Shown: positions 44,881-55,478, counted from the stretch's first letter. The stretch is 64,000 bases of DNA from Bacteroidota bacterium (GCA_016709725.1 JADJMG010000007.1:248001-312000); one strand, 5' to 3'. Program-made: numbers and translations. Notes: generated by a model from the letters alone, not told the origin.

Positions 44881-47550
44881 ATGCATAATTTATTTGAAAA
44901 AATCCGAAAAACAGGATGGCTCTTACTAATCTTGATGTCACTTTTTTATAAAAGTGATGCCATCAACTACTATTCACGTCAAGATGGACTGTGGAGCGTA
45001 AATTCAACTTGGTCTACCGTGGGCCATGGAAGTTTTATTAATTCGGGAACATATCCTCGTAATGGGGATGTTGTGTTTATCGGTGACGACCATGACATCT
45101 CGATGAATGTGAATGCTAGAACTGCAAGTATCACAGTAGGGCAAGGTACATCAGGATCTCTGATGTATTCCAACTATCTTACGTTCTTAATGGTGGTTGC
45201 CGGAAATTTAACAATAAATTCAGGAGCAACTTTTGGCTATGCATCCAATTCTTCACGCATGCATAGTTTATTTATTAGTGGAAGCATTATAAATAATGGA
45301 ACTTTCGATGTATATTATGATGCAAATGATTTTGTAAATATCACTTTTAATTCAGCCATCAATACCACCATCTCGGGTGTTGGTACTTGGGATTTGAATA
45401 GAGTAAGTTTAGTAAAATCAACATTGACTAGTTACTATTTAGATGTTACCGTTAATTCATTTGAAGTAGCCACTCGCGAATTGGTAGTTAATTATGGGAC
45501 CTATATTCACAATAATAACGGAACCTACTTAGTAAATCCTAGCATTGGAAATTTTGCAGTTCCACAGAATGCAATCATCAGAGTGCAAGATGGTATTATG
45601 CATTTGGCTCCCAATTCTGATTATGTGTATTTAGAAGGGGAGTTAAGAATTCCTAGTGGGACCATGATTATCGGTAGTGCACAAGGATTGCAAGGGATTC
45701 GATATAATTCAAATCCTACCAAAATTCCGGTGATTGATATTTCCGGAGGAACATTGCAAGTGTACGGTGGTATAACCTATCGCTCGGGTTATGCTGCCGA
45801 TCCACTGCGCTATAATCAATCGGGAGGAAGTTTGTTGCTTAATTGTGGTTGGCCAGGTTCCAACTTAGAATTATTTAAAATAAACAATGCGGCTTCCTCT
45901 CGATTTGCCATGAGTGGCGGAACAATTACATTACAAGGACCAAATAGCACTGCTGGTGTAGTAAGCGATTTCGATTTATGTGGTTCATCAGGTACCATTA
46001 GTTTTACAGATGGTACAGTAGAATTTGGTAATAGTTCAACATTAAATGGTTCTACTTTTAATTTTACTCCATATGCTGGAGTAGTACAACCTAATTTCAA
46101 AGTAACAGGTTCTCCAGCTTCATTGGTTACTTTAAAAACGAGCGCTGGATCAACCTCTGATTTTATGTTGCACAGTTTATACATCGATGTAAATAAAACT
46201 TTCGACATACAATCCATCTCAGGTACTGCAGGGGATACAAAGAACATGACTCTTACCAGTAATTATAATGGGTTAAATACTTTAAATAATGATGGTAATT
46301 TCGTTCCAAGAAATGGTGTCGTTACTTTTCAAGGTGGTGAAGGACTTTGGATAAGCGGGTCAAACACAACGACATTCTACAATTTGAATATTGATAATAG
46401 TTTTGGAGTTGCCTTATCAAGAGATATTAACATTAGTAATCAGTTGTTATTAGTGAATGGTGTTTTATATTCCACTCCAGGTGCACAAGTCATTTCATTA
46501 GCAGGCGCAACTTCCAATTTAGGTTCTTCAATTTCTTATGTTGATGGACCATTTGAGCAAATTGTAGCATCATCTTCAGTACAATCGCTCAATTTACCAA
46601 TAGGAAAAAATGGAATATTTAGACCTATCATTTTAGCAGTTCAACATACGGATGCCGCGTCTGTTAGTTATACTTCAGAAGTGTGGAATTCATCTGCACG
46701 AACCATGAGTTTTGCATTACCGCCATCGTTGACGCATGAATCGGATATCCGATACTATAGTCTATCAAGAACCTCAGTAGCGAACTTAAGTAATGCTCGT
46801 ATTACATTAACTTATGATGCTGATGATATTGTGACCGACCCCAATAATCTGAGGGTTGCAAGAGATGACGGTTCTTCTTCTTGGCTTGACTTAGGCGGCA
46901 TTGGTACAGCAGTAGGGACGGGTAGTATCACCTCAAACAATTTCGTTGGATTCAACACCTATTTTACATTGGCCAATGCATCAGGCGGTATAAATCCCTT
47001 GCCAGTTGAATACATTTCATTTAATGCCATCGCAAAAAATAATAAGGTCGATGTAACTTGGAGCACTGCTTCTGAAGTGAATTCTGATTATTTTATTGTT
47101 GAGAAAAGTACGAATGGATCAACATTTAGTCCGATTGGAAAAATAAATGCTGCAGGATTCTCCACGACCATGCATTCATACCTATTTGAAGATGTACATC
47201 CAGCACAGGGTAATAATTATTACCGCTTGAAACAAATGGATCGTAACGGAACATTTGAATATTCATCAGTTCGAGTAGTGAATTTCAAAAAATCAGCAAT
47301 GAATGTTTATCCAAATCCAGTTACCGCTAAAGTAATTTCTGTCTCTTTGGATAATATTGAAGATGAAAATTTGGAAGCTCGACTCATCGATTTAAATGGG
47401 AAAATAGTTGCCTCAACGAATATGCAATTCTCCAATACAACCGATGCTCAATTTGTCATTGATGCTCACTTATCACCTGGCGTGTATTTATTTGAATTGA
47501 TGAATACCACTGGAAATAAATGGCATGAGCGAATTGTAATAGCACAATAG
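44881..47550 (+). CDS. large T9SS-sorted surface protein
   Basis: 889 residues. The signal segment (TGWLLLILMSLFYKSDA) precedes a 'GLWSVNSTWSTVGH...PRNGDVVFIGDDH' start typical of Bacteroidota polymorphic beta-helix cell-surface proteins. The body is Ser/Thr/Asn-rich beta repeat (GNLTINSGATFGYASNS, MSGGTITLQGPNSTAG). NPLPVEYISFNAIAKNNKVDVTWSTASEVN begins a fibronectin-like linker common before sorting domains. The C terminus is a T9SS type A domain (NVYPNPVTAKV, LIDLNGKIVA, LSPGVYLFELMN). Inferred adhesin or matrix component. Confidence 0.88.
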   Translation: MHNLFEKIRKTGWLLLILMSLFYKSDAINYYSRQDGLWSVNSTWSTVGHGSFINSGTYPRNGDVVFIGDDHDISMNVNARTASITVGQGTSGSLMYSNYLTFLMVVAGNLTINSGATFGYASNSSRMHSLFISGSIINNGTFDVYYDANDFVNITFNSAINTTISGVGTWDLNRVSLVKSTLTSYYLDVTVNSFEVATRELVVNYGTYIHNNNGTYLVNPSIGNFAVPQNAIIRVQDGIMHLAPNSDYVYLEGELRIPSGTMIIGSAQGLQGIRYNSNPTKIPVIDISGGTLQVYGGITYRSGYAADPLRYNQSGGSLLLNCGWPGSNLELFKINNAASSRFAMSGGTITLQGPNSTAGVVSDFDLCGSSGTISFTDGTVEFGNSSTLNGSTFNFTPYAGVVQPNFKVTGSPASLVTLKTSAGSTSDFMLHSLYIDVNKTFDIQSISGTAGDTKNMTLTSNYNGLNTLNNDGNFVPRNGVVTFQGGEGLWISGSNTTTFYNLNIDNSFGVALSRDINISNQLLLVNGVLYSTPGAQVISLAGATSNLGSSISYVDGPFEQIVASSSVQSLNLPIGKNGIFRPIILAVQHTDAASVSYTSEVWNSSARTMSFALPPSLTHESDIRYYSLSRTSVANLSNARITLTYDADDIVTDPNNLRVARDDGSSSWLDLGGIGTAVGTGSITSNNFVGFNTYFTLANASGGINPLPVEYISFNAIAKNNKVDVTWSTASEVNSDYFIVEKSTNGSTFSPIGKINAAGFSTTMHSYLFEDVHPAQGNNYYRLKQMDRNGTFEYSSVRVVNFKKSAMNVYPNPVTAKVISVSLDNIEDENLEARLIDLNGKIVASTNMQFSNTTDAQFVIDAHLSPGVYLFELMNTTGNKWHERIVIAQ

Positions 47551-47587
47551 ATTTTTTTTTCATACATTCGGGATTCAATCCGAAAGT

Positions 47588-48019
47588 ATGTTTGAAATTG
47601 TAAAATTTAAGATAGAAGATAAAGATAAAGCCTCCATCGTTTTTGATATTCGACAACGTGTTTTTGTAGACGAACAAAAAGTTAGTCGCGAAGAAGAGTA
47701 TGATGAGTACGAGGATCAAAGTATGCATTATATGCTGTTGGTGGAAAAACAGCCAGCGGGAACAGCCCGCTGGCGCTTTACCAATGATGGTGTAAAACTT
47801 GAGCGTTTTGCCATTCTTCCACAATTCCGAAACAATGGCGCTGGATCTGCATTAGTAAAAGCCGTTTTGAGCGATGTGCTCCCGCACCAGAAAATGATTT
47901 ATTTGAATGCACAAGTTCCAGCCATGAATCTCTATAAAAGAGCTGGATTTGTTGCGGAGGGCGAATTATTCTACGAAGCAAATATTCCTCACTATAAGAT
48001 GATTTATAAAGGGAAGTAG
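47588..48019 (+). CDS. GNAT family N-acetyltransferase (ElaA-like)
   Basis: 143 residues with the ElaA/YjcF-type pattern: VFDIRQRVFVDEQKVSREEEYDEYEDQSMHYML, then PAGTARWRFTNDGVKLERFAILPQFRNNGAGSALVKAV, where the Q/R-x-x-G-x-G/A acetyl-CoA loop is QFRNNGAG. LNAQVPAMNLYKRAGF is the conserved beta6-alpha4 stretch. It acetylates an amine; the substrate is unknown. It sits between a T9SS gene and a MATE transporter without tight spacing. Confidence 0.88.
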   Translation: MFEIVKFKIEDKDKASIVFDIRQRVFVDEQKVSREEEYDEYEDQSMHYMLLVEKQPAGTARWRFTNDGVKLERFAILPQFRNNGAGSALVKAVLSDVLPHQKMIYLNAQVPAMNLYKRAGFVAEGELFYEANIPHYKMIYKGK

Positions 48020-48107
48020 ATCAATTACAATAGGGTGTATTTATTGATAAGATTTTATTAATTTTCAAAATCACAAGGACATTTTTCGGACTTTTGCACT
48101 TACTAGT

Positions 48108-49448
48108 ATGAAAGTTCAATCCTCTTATTCTGATATTTGGAGAATATCTTGGCCGATTATCTTAAGTAGTCTCGCAAATACGGTAATTAATTTTACCGAT
48201 GTAGCTTTCGTATCTCGTTTAGGTGAAAAGGAATTGGCTGCATCAGCGTTAGGTGGTGTTTTTTATTTTTTGCTAATCACGATTGCCGTAGCCATTGGCA
48301 TTGGTTCACAAATATTAATTGCTCGAAAAGCAGGGGAAGGAAAACATGCTTCTATCGGAAATATTTTCGATCACTGTTTATTGATCCTTCTCGGATTTTC
48401 TTTTTTAATGGTCACCTTCGTCTATCAATTAATCCCCGCTTTTATGTCTTTTATGGTTAAAGATAAAGAGGTAGTTGGCTTTGTGATTGATTACCTCAAT
48501 GGCCGTACATGGGGCCTTCCTTTTATGACGGTGTTTGTAGCCATGAGGTCGTTTTATACAGGCATTACCTTAACTCGAATTATAACTTATACAACTGTCC
48601 TCATGATGTTGTTGAATGTGGTATTTAACTACTTATTTGTTTTTGGAAGCTTTGGTTGCCCAGCATGGGGTATTTATGGTGCTGGAATTGCTTCTGCAAT
48701 TGCAGAATCGGCAGCGGCTGTTTATGCTGTAATTTATGCTTTGTCAAGATCAATGTTTAAGGAATTCCAATTGTTTAAATTCAAAAACATAAGCCAAAAA
48801 GCATTTGGGCAAATCATGAAATTATCAACTCCCATTATTGTACAACACTTTTTTTCGATGGGTTCATGGTTTATTTTCTTTTTAATGATTGAAAAATTAG
48901 GTTCAAGAGAATTGGCTATTTCGAATATACTTCGTGGTGTTTACATGTTTTTAATGACTCCAGTATGGGGATTTTCGGAATGTTGTAACAGCATGGTATC
49001 AAATTTACTAGGACAAAAGAAAATCTCAGATGTGCTTCCGCTGGCAAAGAAGATCATGAAATTCTCTTTTGCGGTTACCAGTACCCTTGTCTTACTGTGT
49101 ATACTTTTTCAAAATTCGATATTTGAATTGGTATCTTCTGATGTTTTGTTAAATGCTGAAGCTAAAATTGGTTTTTATGTAATCTGTTTTGCTACGTTAA
49201 CTTTTAGTTTGACCATGATTGCTATTTCCGGAATTTCCGGAACAGGTGCAACAGCTGCAGCCATGCGAATTGAAATTGTGAGTTTGTTGATCTATTTGTC
49301 ATACGTATTCACATTTACGCACCTCTATCCGTCTAAACTTGAAATCGTTTGGTTGGCAGAGGTTTTTTACTGGACAGCACTTGGATTGATCGGTTACGCT
49401 TATCTTCGCTCAGGAAAATGGATAAAAAAATCAGATACCTACCTTTAA
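48108..49448 (+). CDS. MATE family efflux transporter
   Basis: 446 residues and twelve membrane helices. The N-terminal motif ISWPIILSSLANTVINFTDVAFVSRLGEKELAASALGG and the second-half repeat LSTPIIVQHFFSMGSWFIFFLMIEKLG mark the two MATE lobes. It exports cationic or aromatic compounds using a sodium or proton gradient; the specific substrate is unknown. GACTTTTG 11 nt upstream resembles a -7 element. Its last ten codons overlap the start of the following lipoprotein gene. Confidence 0.92.
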   Translation: MKVQSSYSDIWRISWPIILSSLANTVINFTDVAFVSRLGEKELAASALGGVFYFLLITIAVAIGIGSQILIARKAGEGKHASIGNIFDHCLLILLGFSFLMVTFVYQLIPAFMSFMVKDKEVVGFVIDYLNGRTWGLPFMTVFVAMRSFYTGITLTRIITYTTVLMMLLNVVFNYLFVFGSFGCPAWGIYGAGIASAIAESAAAVYAVIYALSRSMFKEFQLFKFKNISQKAFGQIMKLSTPIIVQHFFSMGSWFIFFLMIEKLGSRELAISNILRGVYMFLMTPVWGFSECCNSMVSNLLGQKKISDVLPLAKKIMKFSFAVTSTLVLLCILFQNSIFELVSSDVLLNAEAKIGFYVICFATLTFSLTMIAISGISGTGATAAAMRIEIVSLLIYLSYVFTFTHLYPSKLEIVWLAEVFYWTALGLIGYAYLRSGKWIKKSDTYL

Positions 49449-49771
49449 TTTCTTTTTGCCTTGTGCTTCTATTATTGGATGCATGCAAAACAAAAAAGGA
49501 AGCGATTGTACAAGAAGATGTAGAGCCTGTTATTGAAGTGCCTGCTGGTTATGAAGCCATGATCGTGAAGGACTTTCATGAGTTAGAAGCATGCAGTTTT
49601 ATATTGATGAACGCAGATTCCGTTTACTTTGAACCCATGCACCTTGATCCTACTTTCTATCAAAATAATTTAAAAGTATTTGTCAAGTATCAGTTATCAA
49701 AGAATCAAATGAGCATTTGCATGAAAGGACGAAAGATTGATGTGTTGGATATAAAAGTTCAAGGGAAATGA
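49418..49771 (+). CDS. small lipoprotein of unknown function
   Basis: ATG 49418, inside the end of the MATE gene, begins a lipoprotein signal (MDKKIRYLPLISFCLVLLLLDAC, Cys at 23). The mature protein has about 95 residues and a compact beta-rich pattern (GYEAMIVKDFHELEACSFILMNADSVYFEPMHL, LKVFVKYQLSKNQMSICMKGRKIDVLDIKV). No family is recognised. It overlaps both neighbours (MATE by 31 nt, fmt by ATGA), so MATE-lipoprotein-fmt are likely one operon. Confidence 0.78.
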   Translation: MDKKIRYLPLISFCLVLLLLDACKTKKEAIVQEDVEPVIEVPAGYEAMIVKDFHELEACSFILMNADSVYFEPMHLDPTFYQNNLKVFVKYQLSKNQMSICMKGRKIDVLDIKVQGK

Positions 49772-50721
49772 ATATAATTTTTTTAGGCACTCCTGAGTTT
49801 GCAGTTGATTCATTACGCATTTTAGTGGAGAATGGATATGATGTGGTGGGTGTAATTACGGCTTGTGATAAACCTGCAGGACGAGGTCAAAAAATGACCA
49901 TTTCAGCTGTGAAAACATACGCGCTAGAAAAAGGATTGAACGTGTTGCAGCCTGCCAAAATGAATGACCCTCAATTTTTAGAGGACGTAAAAAAACTCAA
50001 TGCCGATTTGCAAATTGTGGTAGCTTTTAGAATGATGCCGGAAGCATTATGGAGCATGCCTCCTTTAGGAACTTTTAATTTGCATGGTTCCTTATTGCCA
50101 CAATATAGAGGCGCGGCTCCCATCAATAGAGCCATTATAAATGGTGAAAAAGTTACAGGACTCACCACGTTCTTTTTAAAACATGAAATCGATACAGGGA
50201 ATATCATCTTTCGTAAAGAAGTTCCAATAGGTGAAAATGAGAACGCAGGTGAATTGCATGATCGGATGAAAGTTATAGGGGCCCATTTAGTACTGCAAAC
50301 AGTAAAAGCCATTGAAAGCGGAAATGTGGTTGAAAAAAGTCAACAAAGCTTTTTAGATGCAGGAGAAAAAATAATGGAAGCACCTAAAATTTTTAAAGAA
50401 GATGGGAAACTAGATTTTAGTAAATCTACGCATGCTTTACACAATCAAATTCGAGGATTAAGTCCATTTCCAGGCGCTTATTTTGAATTGAAGTTGCCCG
50501 ATGATCAAGTGATCGCGGTCAAGATTTTAAAGTCACTTCCTGAACCAGGAGGTACCGTTTTAACGCATGAGCTTATTACCGATGGTAAAAAAATGTTAAA
50601 GATTAGTGCTGCGGATGGGTTTATCAATGTTTTGGAGATTCAGGTCCCAGGCAAGAAAAGAATGAAAACGCATGAGCTATTGAGTGGATTTTCCTTTCCT
50701 CCTGATGCCGTTATTCTTTGA
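49768..50721 (+). CDS. fmt: methionyl-tRNA formyltransferase
   Basis: 317 residues. The catalytic hydrolase-like fold shows MNIIFLGTPEFAVDSLRIL, DKPAGRGQKM, the FNLHGSLLPQYRGAAPINRAI block with catalytic Asn/His, and the LKHEIDTGNII loop bearing the catalytic Asp. A C-terminal OB-like domain (from about 205) follows. It formylates initiator Met-tRNA with 10-formyl-THF. The start overlaps the preceding stop (ATGA). No def gene is nearby. Confidence 0.96.
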   Translation: MNIIFLGTPEFAVDSLRILVENGYDVVGVITACDKPAGRGQKMTISAVKTYALEKGLNVLQPAKMNDPQFLEDVKKLNADLQIVVAFRMMPEALWSMPPLGTFNLHGSLLPQYRGAAPINRAIINGEKVTGLTTFFLKHEIDTGNIIFRKEVPIGENENAGELHDRMKVIGAHLVLQTVKAIESGNVVEKSQQSFLDAGEKIMEAPKIFKEDGKLDFSKSTHALHNQIRGLSPFPGAYFELKLPDDQVIAVKILKSLPEPGGTVLTHELITDGKKMLKISAADGFINVLEIQVPGKKRMKTHELLSGFSFPPDAVIL

Positions 50722-50794
50722 TGTTAACGTTGACTCGTTAATATTTATTTAACATCCACCAAAATCACGCTCGTATTATATTGAATTTTGCAGC

Positions 50795-51490
50795 GTGAAG
50801 CGTTTAGTGGTATTTACAGGTGCAGGGATCTCCGCAGAAAGCGGAATTAAAACATTTAGGGATAGTGGTGGTCTATGGGAAAATCATGCTGTAGAAGACG
50901 TCGCTACTCCGCAGGCATGGCATAAGAATCCGGAATTGGTATTGGAGTTCTATAACCAACGAAGAAAACAAGTTATGGCGGCGCAACCCAATGCAGCACA
51001 TCGTGCTTTAGTTGAATTGGAAAAGGGATTTGAGGTGATCGTTATTACACAAAATATAGATGATTTACACGAACGTGCAGGATCGTCTCGTGTGGTTCAT
51101 CTACATGGTGAGATCATGAAATCGAGAAGTTCTTTGAATCCTTCATTGATTTATCCAATGAATAATGACCGTATTCAACTTGGCGATAAATGTGAACGAG
51201 GAAGTCAACTACGACCGCATATCGTTTGGTTTGGTGAAAGTGTACCTAAAATGGACGAGGCCATCATGATTACTGAGAAAGCAGATATCTTTCTTGTCAT
51301 TGGAACCTCACTAGCCGTTTATCCTGCGGCAAGCTTACTTCAATTTACGCCCGACCATACACTAACCATACTAATTGACCCTAATGCAAATGCTCACGAA
51401 TTACCAAAAAATTTTACTGTGATCCCCGAAAATGCGACTCATGGTGTACCTCAACTTGTAAATAAATTATTGAAATCTTATGCTGAGTAG
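50795..51490 (+). CDS. cobB: NAD-dependent deacylase (SIR2/CobB family)
   Basis: 231 residues from a GTG start. The NAD pocket is FTGAGISAESGIKTFRDSGGLW, the catalytic His is in VVHLHGEI, and ITQNIDDLHERAG precedes it. The YxxR pair in EFYNQRRK marks class III sirtuins that prefer succinyl or malonyl lysine. The usual CxxC...CxxC zinc module after HGE is replaced by KSRSSLNPSLIYPMNNDRIQLGDKCERG with a single Cys. A GAATTTTG element ends 4 nt before the GTG. Its end overlaps the DUF2179 gene by 11 nt. Confidence 0.9.
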   Translation: MKRLVVFTGAGISAESGIKTFRDSGGLWENHAVEDVATPQAWHKNPELVLEFYNQRRKQVMAAQPNAAHRALVELEKGFEVIVITQNIDDLHERAGSSRVVHLHGEIMKSRSSLNPSLIYPMNNDRIQLGDKCERGSQLRPHIVWFGESVPKMDEAIMITEKADIFLVIGTSLAVYPAASLLQFTPDHTLTILIDPNANAHELPKNFTVIPENATHGVPQLVNKLLKSYAE

Positions 51491-52079
51491 TGAATTTATG
51501 TCGTCCGATTTATGGCAATGGGGAATATTGCCTTTTTTGATTTTTTTAGCGAGGATGAGTGATGTTACCTTGGCTACCTTAAGAAATATTTTCTTGAGTA
51601 AATCTATTAAATACATCGTTCCTTTTCTTGGATTTATTGAAGTGTTGATTTGGTTATTAGCCATCTCGCAAATCATGAAAAATTTGCAAAATCCTGTTTG
51701 CTTTTTAGCCTATGCCACGGGTTATTCAATGGGTATATTTGTCGGAATAAAAATTGAAGAGCGTCTTGCATTAGGCTTGCAAGTTATGCGCATTATTACA
51801 CAACGTAATTCCGAAGATTTAATCGTGGCTTTAGCGAATCAAAATTTTGGGATAACTACGATGGATGCTACTGGAGCAAAAGGTCCAGTAAAAGTGATAC
51901 TAACCGTGGTAAAGAGGAAAGATATTTTAGAAGTAAGGAAATTGATTGAACTCCATCATCCCAATGCCTTTTATTCCATTGAAGATATTCGTACCGTAAG
52001 TCATGGGGTTTTCCCGCGATCGTCATCCAGCCGCCTTGATCATCTCCGAAATGTATTTCCTATGGGTGGAGGGAAGTGA
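51480..52079 (+). CDS. DUF2179/UPF0316 membrane protein
   Basis: 199 residues. Three membrane helices (WQWGILPFLIFLARMSDVTLATLR, YIVPFLGFIEVLIWLLAISQIM, CFLAYATGYSMGIFVGI) are followed by a cytoplasmic DUF2179 domain (LALGLQVMRIITQRNSEDL...GPVKVILTVVKRKDILEVRKLI...FYSIEDIRTVSHG). The family is widespread and uncharacterised. An ATG seven codons in (MSSDLW) could be the true start, reducing the overlap with the sirtuin gene; co-translation is likely. Confidence 0.88.
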   Translation: MLSSEFMSSDLWQWGILPFLIFLARMSDVTLATLRNIFLSKSIKYIVPFLGFIEVLIWLLAISQIMKNLQNPVCFLAYATGYSMGIFVGIKIEERLALGLQVMRIITQRNSEDLIVALANQNFGITTMDATGAKGPVKVILTVVKRKDILEVRKLIELHHPNAFYSIEDIRTVSHGVFPRSSSSRLDHLRNVFPMGGGK

Positions 52080-52261
52080 TTTGATTTATTTCAATAAGAA
52101 TATTTGTAGATATTTATTTTTCTACTTTCAATTGGTGCTGTGGGGCTTCTAGCTTCTAGCTACTAGCTTCTCGTTTTCGAAAATATACTAGCAGCCAGTA
52201 GCCAGCAGCTATCAGCTAAATATAAATACGAAGCAAAAAATAACTTAAACGAATATCTCTA
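52080..52261. repeat. AGCT-rich intergenic repeat with inverted arms
   Basis: GGCTTCTAGCTTCTAGCTAC near 52143 faces GCAGCCAGTAGCCAGCAGCT near 52191, a common type of intergenic repeat here (compare 25352 and 7150). It lies between convergent genes. Confidence 0.5.
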
Positions 52262-53026
52262 TCAGAACTTAGAATTCAATAGAAAGGCCGTCATCAAATC
52301 ATACACCTTTCGCTCCTTCAACTTGCCTTTTAAAAGTAGTTTATGTGCTTTGATGGTTTGCATATCATGTCGTTTAGCTGGACCCGTTTGCACTTCTATA
52401 GGTTTTAATTTGGTGGCGTTATTTGCAGTTTGTAAAATCAAACCTTCCAATAACGAATAAGGTATATTTTGTGATTTCAATAAATTCATTGCCATCGTAT
52501 AATTCGCGTTCACAAAATTATTGGCAAAGACAGCTGCTAAATGCAAATGCGCTCTTTTCTTACTTGACAAAAGCATGGTTTTTCCAGAAAGTTTTTTAGC
52601 AAGTTTCAGCAAGAGCTTTTCTAATTTGATGTTCTTAGATTCCACACAAATGGTAACTTTATTCCAATCTGCAGCTAGCTTACTTGCAAAAGTTTGCACT
52701 GGATAAAATACTCCTGTTAAGGTTTTTCTACTTTTTAATAAAGGAAGCATTCCACTACAATGAATCAAATAATAACCTTTACGCTCATATTCTTTAAATA
52801 ATCCTTGAATGGAAGTGTCGCTCGTGCATACGAATAATAAAAAAGCATCAACATTCGCTAATGGAAGTTCCGCCACATATTGACTTTTGCAAACTTTTGA
52901 AAGAGTACGACCTAGTTTTTCATTTCGACTATGAATAAAATCGATGGAATAACCACATTCCGTCATTCTCTTCGCCAAATGCGTGGCAAGGTTTCCGGAT
53001 CCAACTATACCATATTTCAAAATCAT
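52262..53026 (-). CDS. Rossmann-fold protein with DUF2520 domain
   Basis: 254 residues. The N-terminal NADP-type Rossmann fold (KYGIVGSGNLATHLAKRMTECGY, then SRNEKLGRTL) resembles pyrroline-5-carboxylate reductase. LPLLKSRKTLTGVFYPVQTFA and a helical DUF2520 domain follow (KKRAHLHLAAVFANNFVNANYTMAM, TGPAKRHDMQTIKAH). The substrate is unknown. Its ATG is 10 nt after the restored stop of ccmF, so it is the last gene of the ccm run, a frequent Bacteroidota arrangement. Confidence 0.87.
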   Translation of the reverse strand: MILKYGIVGSGNLATHLAKRMTECGYSIDFIHSRNEKLGRTLSKVCKSQYVAELPLANVDAFLLFVCTSDTSIQGLFKEYERKGYYLIHCSGMLPLLKSRKTLTGVFYPVQTFASKLAADWNKVTICVESKNIKLEKLLLKLAKKLSGKTMLLSSKKRAHLHLAAVFANNFVNANYTMAMNLLKSQNIPYSLLEGLILQTANNATKLKPIEVQTGPAKRHDMQTIKAHKLLLKGKLKERKVYDLMTAFLLNSKF

Positions 53027-53036
53027 GATTGACCAA

Positions 53037-55461
53037 CTAAGTGGAGCGAAGTTTTTTTATTCTCTTGATGATGGCTATCCATGTACCAATAATCATTAAT
53101 AAGCAACCCACCCACAGAATATTAATGTATGGGAAAATTATGGCTTTCATGATGATAAATTCACGAGAGTTACCCTCTTTTTCAGATACTTCAATCTCAA
53201 ATTTATTTTCTTCTGGAATAATTTTTATAAAGGCAAAACGTAATCCTAATTCTGTAATTTCAACAGGTCTATTGAAAGCTTCGCTCCTCGCAAAATAAAA
53301 ACGGGATTGGCTTGATGCATCTTCTTATTTACATCCATCACCAAAATATTTGCGGCTACAGCTAAATCTGTTTCCTGGAGCATCAATAGTGCCTTATCAA
53401 CATCTTTATTTAAGCTCTGCAAAACCACTAAACTATTGCTTGTGGTAATGGTATCTCCAATACTTAATTGATATTTTTTTCCGGGCTTATATCCTTCGTT
53501 CTGCTTTTTCTCTTCTTCCTTGTCATCCAACTCTGCATAAGTAACATGCGTATAGATATCTCTATCGAGGAAATGCTGAGTACTGGGTTCACTCACATTC
53601 CCCATGCGATCATTTAATTGAACAAAAGGAAACAAACTGAATTGCTTTTGAAATTGTCCGTTAGTGTGATCCGCTTTCAAATACTCTACCTCATAACGAA
53701 TATGTATTCCTTCCTTGACTTTTTCCTTGTAAGTAACATAATATTCACCCATCGGCAAGGTATCCCCTTTGTACAATAAAATATTTTCATTGTTAGGGAA
53801 ATCTTTTCCTAAATCAACATTTAAACGATTTTGACTAATGACTGTTTTTTCACTGTTTGCAATTAAGGACCCTAATAAAATAAATGCAATTCCCATATGA
53901 GCAATACTTGCTCCAGATTTTGAAATATTTCCTTTGAGCACACGAATAAAATAATCGAGGTTAGCGGTGAAAGCCCAAGTCGAAGTAAATAATAATAAGA
54001 CTAACTGTATACGATCGAATTGAAAATAATAATGAACGCCAAAGGTTATTACCAAGGAAGCAATAAAAGAGAGCAAAAGTTTTTTCGCCATACTCTTCAA
54101 GTCTGTTTGTTTCCATTTAAAATAAAGTCCAACAGACATAAGTAAAGCTATAACTGCAGCCAACGGAATTTGCCAAGAATTATAAAAATCAATGGCATCG
54201 GCTGGAGGAGCCATTTTCAAATTGAACAATTTATTTATAACAGGAATTGAAGTGGTAATGCTAATTTGAATTGCAGATATCACTAAAATCAACATCCCCA
54301 TAAACATCCAAAATTCACGACTACTTACTGGATCTTCTTCAGTCCGGGTTGATAGCAGTTTTCGGTTTTTGATACTAAGGAACACTGCCAATGCGAAAAA
54401 GAAAACCATATAAATCAACAATTGACCTTTCATGCCTAAATCAGTAAAGGCGTGAACCGATGTGTCTCCCAAAATTCCACTTCGTGTTAAAAAAGTAGAA
54501 TACAAAACCAGGATAAATGAAAGGGTGCAAAGGATATAAGAGCTATGCAAGGAGGTTCCATTTTTATTAAAAATTATCATGACGTGTGTTGCGCCCACTA
54601 ATACTAACCAAGGAACTAAACTAGCATTTTCTACAGGGTCCCATGCCCAAAATCCACCAAAGCTTAATGATTCGTAAGCCCAAGCCCCGCCCATTAATAC
54701 GCCAGTGCCTAATATCAAAATTCCAAATAGAGACCATGGCAGCGCAGGTTTAACCCACTCTCTTACTCGTCCTGTTAACATACCACCAACTGCATAAGCA
54801 AAAGGAATAGCAGTGGCAGCAAAGCCCAAAACAGAGTAGGAGGGTGAATCACCATCCAATAATTTTGTAGCAATGGATTTAATCCTCTTCCATCTTTTAT
54901 TTTACTTAAATAATCTGCCATTTGTATAAATGGAAGATTAGCAAAGTCAACGTGATTGCGCAAAAGAATAAATGGATTGGATCCGATTTTAATTCCACCA
55001 AATTCTAATCCAAGTAACATAGAAGCTAAAAAGGTTTGAATAATCATCATGGTAAACATGACCGGTGCTTCCCAGGTTCCTGCTTTTTTAATAATGATAA
55101 AAGATAAAACTACATGCCAGAATGTCCAAATTAAAAAACTTCCTTCCTGACCTTCCCATAGGCAGGCCCACATGTATTTCATGGGCAAAACAGAATTTGA
55201 ATGTTGCCAGATGTAGTAATATTCGAAAAAATGCCCGTGAATTAAATAATAAATCAAGAAAACAATTCCGAAAACAGAAACAGCATGTACACCAAAGCTA
55301 AGTCGTGCAAGTGGATTCCATGAATTTGATAAATCTGATTTTTGTTGAAATGAAAAATAATATGAAATGGCGGACAGGAGTGCTGCGGAAAATGATAAAA
55401 TGATTAAAATATTTCCAAGTACACCGAATCCAAGATGCTCTCCTTGGTATTGAATTTCCAT
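53037..55461 (-). CDS. ccmF: cytochrome c heme lyase subunit CcmF, two frameshifts
   Basis: An about 808-residue, many-helix heme-handling protein once two breaks are repaired. Break 1, near 54850: one T added to CTGTTTTGGG gives IHPPTLFLGFAATAIPFAYAVGG. Break 2, near 53285: one base added near GGAGCGAAG gives EAFNRPVEITELGLRFAFIKII and a last helix (FPYINILWVGCLLMIIGTW) ending at 53037. The WWD-type domain is GGFWAWDPVENASLVPW. In CcmF-type ligation, heme from CcmE is attached to apocytochrome CXXCH sites. Without the repairs the terminal helix is lost. Confidence 0.85.
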
Positions 55462-55478
55462 TATTTTCTTCCTTTATA

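Noticed and set aside
45816..46247. 143-residue minus-strand ORF
   Set aside because: Antisense to the T9SS surface protein repeats; no independent support.
53041..53298. 85-residue plus-strand ORF
   Set aside because: It is antisense to the frameshifted C terminus of ccmF, whose last membrane helix is recognisable.
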